56,149 nucleotides of DNA from Prochloraceae cyanobacterium PL24a_bin.78 (lineage in GTDB: Bacteria > Cyanobacteriota > Cyanobacteriia > Cyanobacteriales > JANQIW01), in NCBI GenBank assembly GCA_028281945.1, contig JANQIW010000134.1, positions 1-56,149 of the forward strand, written 5' to 3'. The position numbers were made by a program, and so were the translations under genes. Shown here in pieces: positions 54,765-56,149 of the stretch. The first letter of the stretch is position 1. Every line of letters starts with the position of its first letter. A model generated the notes under the pieces. The model worked only from the letters and a program-made list of their open reading frames with translations. It was not told where the DNA came from and did no database searches.

Positions 54765-56063
54765 ATGAATACATCAGAGATCGTTACTGATACTAACGAG
54801 GATTCCAATAATCCCATATTGCTTGAAAAAGTTCAAATACTTTTAGAAAATAAAGTAAATGGAAAGATAACAGATCCTTATCTCCAAGGACTTTTGGGCA
54901 TTGGCCCAGCATATTGGCTGGGGGAAACAGACGCATTTGTGATTTCAAAAATAATACTTAGTTCTCTGGCAAGTTATATTCCAGTTGTAGGCAACATTAC
55001 ATCGGCATTTATTAATATCTTTTGGCCTTCTACACAAATAAATCTTTGGGAACAAATCCGAAATCAAGTAGAACAGTTGGTTGGCGAAAAAGTAGATCAA
55101 AATACTTGGAATATACTTAGTGGCACAATTTCTAATATTTATCAGAAATTAAACACTTTTTATCGGCGTATTGATGAAAAAAAATGGGATTTAGCTCGGG
55201 AATCTGCTCGATATCTAAGCAATGAATTAGATGGAATAGAAAAACAGTTCAAAATTCCCGGTTTAAGTAGATCATATTACCATACACCATTGTTTACAGC
55301 TATGGTAAATCTAATTTTAAGTTTTCGTCTTGAGTGTATTAATAATGGAAGAACCTTTTTATTAACCGATGGGGAAATACAGGAAGAGAAGGCTCTACTT
55401 AACCAACTCATGTCTGGTCAAAATGGTGCTATTCAATATATAAAAAATGAAACAATTAAATTGAAATCTGATATGGATCAAGCACTTACTGCTGTACCCT
55501 CTGGTTGGGGAGTAGGCACAGATGAGAGATATAATACAGATTACAATGGACTCATGGATTTATATAGTTACTATATGATGAGTGCATTTTCTGATGTAGA
55601 GATATGGTCAATAAGATCACAGTATCCTACTCAAACTAATTTACCTATTCATCTTAAAATTGCCCTACCTCAACATAGAGTAGGCAAATTCCAATATGAT
55701 TTTAGTAATTCAAAAGAGCTTTTTAATAAAATGCTCGATATTCCAGAAAATCCAGCAAATTATAATCATTATTCAAAGATAGACCAAGTTACTTTGGTTG
55801 AGATGAAGCCTGGTCAACCATATCGAAGGTGTGCTGGTATCGAGGTTGTTTATGAGACAGGAGAAAAAGAAACATATGGATATTTCGGTGGTGGAGCTGG
55901 ACCAATCCCCATACAAAAGATTGAGATGAAGGGGCTTGCCGATAAAATTCTTTTTCGTGCTCAATTTTATAATTCAGGAGTATTTGTAGATCAAGCAGTA
56001 TTTACTGCTCTTAAACCTTTTTCTTCAATTAGCGCAGGTACACCTGGATCTCTGAAAGGGTGA
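54765..56063 (+). CDS. Cry-like delta-endotoxin N-terminal domain protein with beta-prism-like C-terminus
   Basis: 432 residues, no signal peptide. Residues about 55-245 look like the pore-forming helical bundle of Bacillus Cry toxins (Endotoxin_N): a hydrophobic SLASYIPVVGNITSAFINIF followed by WPSTQINLWEQIRNQVEQLV corresponds to the Cry helix 1-2 region (FWPS..LWEQ.......E..V), and YYHTPLFTAMVNLILSFRLE to conserved Cry block 1 (LPLYAQAANLHLLLLRDA type). About 330-425 is a beta-rich region with GIEVVYETGEK and TYGYFGGGAGPIPIQKIEMK, like a jacalin or Cry domain II beta-prism. Cry domain III is missing. It would be a short two-domain toxin. The gene lies behind a broken toxin-antitoxin pair. 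Confidence 0.72.
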   Translation: MNTSEIVTDTNEDSNNPILLEKVQILLENKVNGKITDPYLQGLLGIGPAYWLGETDAFVISKIILSSLASYIPVVGNITSAFINIFWPSTQINLWEQIRNQVEQLVGEKVDQNTWNILSGTISNIYQKLNTFYRRIDEKKWDLARESARYLSNELDGIEKQFKIPGLSRSYYHTPLFTAMVNLILSFRLECINNGRTFLLTDGEIQEEKALLNQLMSGQNGAIQYIKNETIKLKSDMDQALTAVPSGWGVGTDERYNTDYNGLMDLYSYYMMSAFSDVEIWSIRSQYPTQTNLPIHLKIALPQHRVGKFQYDFSNSKELFNKMLDIPENPANYNHYSKIDQVTLVEMKPGQPYRRCAGIEVVYETGEKETYGYFGGGAGPIPIQKIEMKGLADKILFRAQFYNSGVFVDQAVFTALKPFSSISAGTPGSLKG

Positions 56064-56149
56064 CAATCCGCTTAAAAGCCTTACAAGGCAATAGTTTCAA
56101 GGATTGAGTGCACTATTCGTTTCTATGGCTTATTGAGAATACCTTGATA
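56064..56149. other. Window end after the Cry-like gene
   Basis: 86 bases with no open frame. A small GCCT/AGGC hairpin lies near 56079-56091. The sequence continues out of the window, so it cannot be interpreted further. Confidence 0.3.

Noticed and set aside
56064-56149. Terminal bases as part of an insertion sequence or attachment site
   Set aside because: Only a short GCCT/AGGC hairpin is visible and the window ends; nothing supports a mobile element.
1-56149. CRISPR arrays or insertion-sequence transposases
   Set aside because: No regularly spaced repeats with unique spacers and no transposase-like frame were found; all repeats seen are direct tandem arrays with units of 6-14 nt.

Overview
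The window is AT-rich chromosomal DNA from a cyanobacterium. The evidence is a photosystem II small-subunit gene (psb30), the NDH-1 assembly gene crr7, several cyanobacterial families (XisH/XisI, DUF6887/DUF6888, DUF1400, GDT1 half-proteins), frequent CGATCG motifs and a cyanobacterial group 2a uptake [NiFe] hydrogenase. HupSL is normally found in N2-fixing cyanobacteria, so a diazotroph is likely, but no nif gene is present. The species is not identifiable from this window.

Layout. 1-10.7 kb: 3' part of infB (5' end outside the window), a membrane protein, small conserved genes, a low-molecular-weight phosphatase, two TA-like gene pairs facing away from each other (DUF6888/DUF6887 and xisH/xisI), a peroxiredoxin, an FAD amine oxidoreductase, selO, crr7 and a PEP-CTERM protein. 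10.9-17.7 kb: a 1957-residue secreted nuclease with an internal tandem duplication, then a decayed dockerin-like fragment. 17.8-18.2 kb: a tRNA-Arg(CCU) gene split by a 306-nt group I intron. 18.9-20.3 kb: glmU.

20.5-34.4 kb is the hydrogenase region. On the minus strand run hupS, hupL, hupW and then a TPR protein, two small membrane proteins and an NHL beta-propeller. On the plus strand run hypF-C-D-E-A-B. The structural genes make the enzyme, HupW trims HupL, and Hyp proteins build and insert the Ni-Fe(CN)2CO site. The four trailing genes are candidates for hydrogenase-specific accessory roles.

34.4-37 kb is an accessory stretch: a trypsin-like exported protease overlapping a membrane protein gene, plus a small orphan gene. 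37-47.1 kb holds mostly housekeeping genes: HD-GYP response regulator, mnmD-like, mobA, LCP protein, UspA, recJ, a lipase, psb30 and a YkgJ protein. 47.2-48 kb has two half-size GDT1 cation transporters. 48.1-54 kb is a type I secretion operon (parvulin PPIase, HlyB-like ABC exporter, HlyD-like adaptor). The nuclease and perhaps the lipase, which both lack N-terminal signal peptides, are plausible cargo.

The right end (54.2-56.1 kb) is accessory: a UPF0175 antitoxin-like gene, a broken DUF3368 toxin gene, and a 432-residue protein that looks like a Cry-type delta-endotoxin helical domain joined to a beta-prism-like C-terminal domain. This is the most unusual gene in the window.
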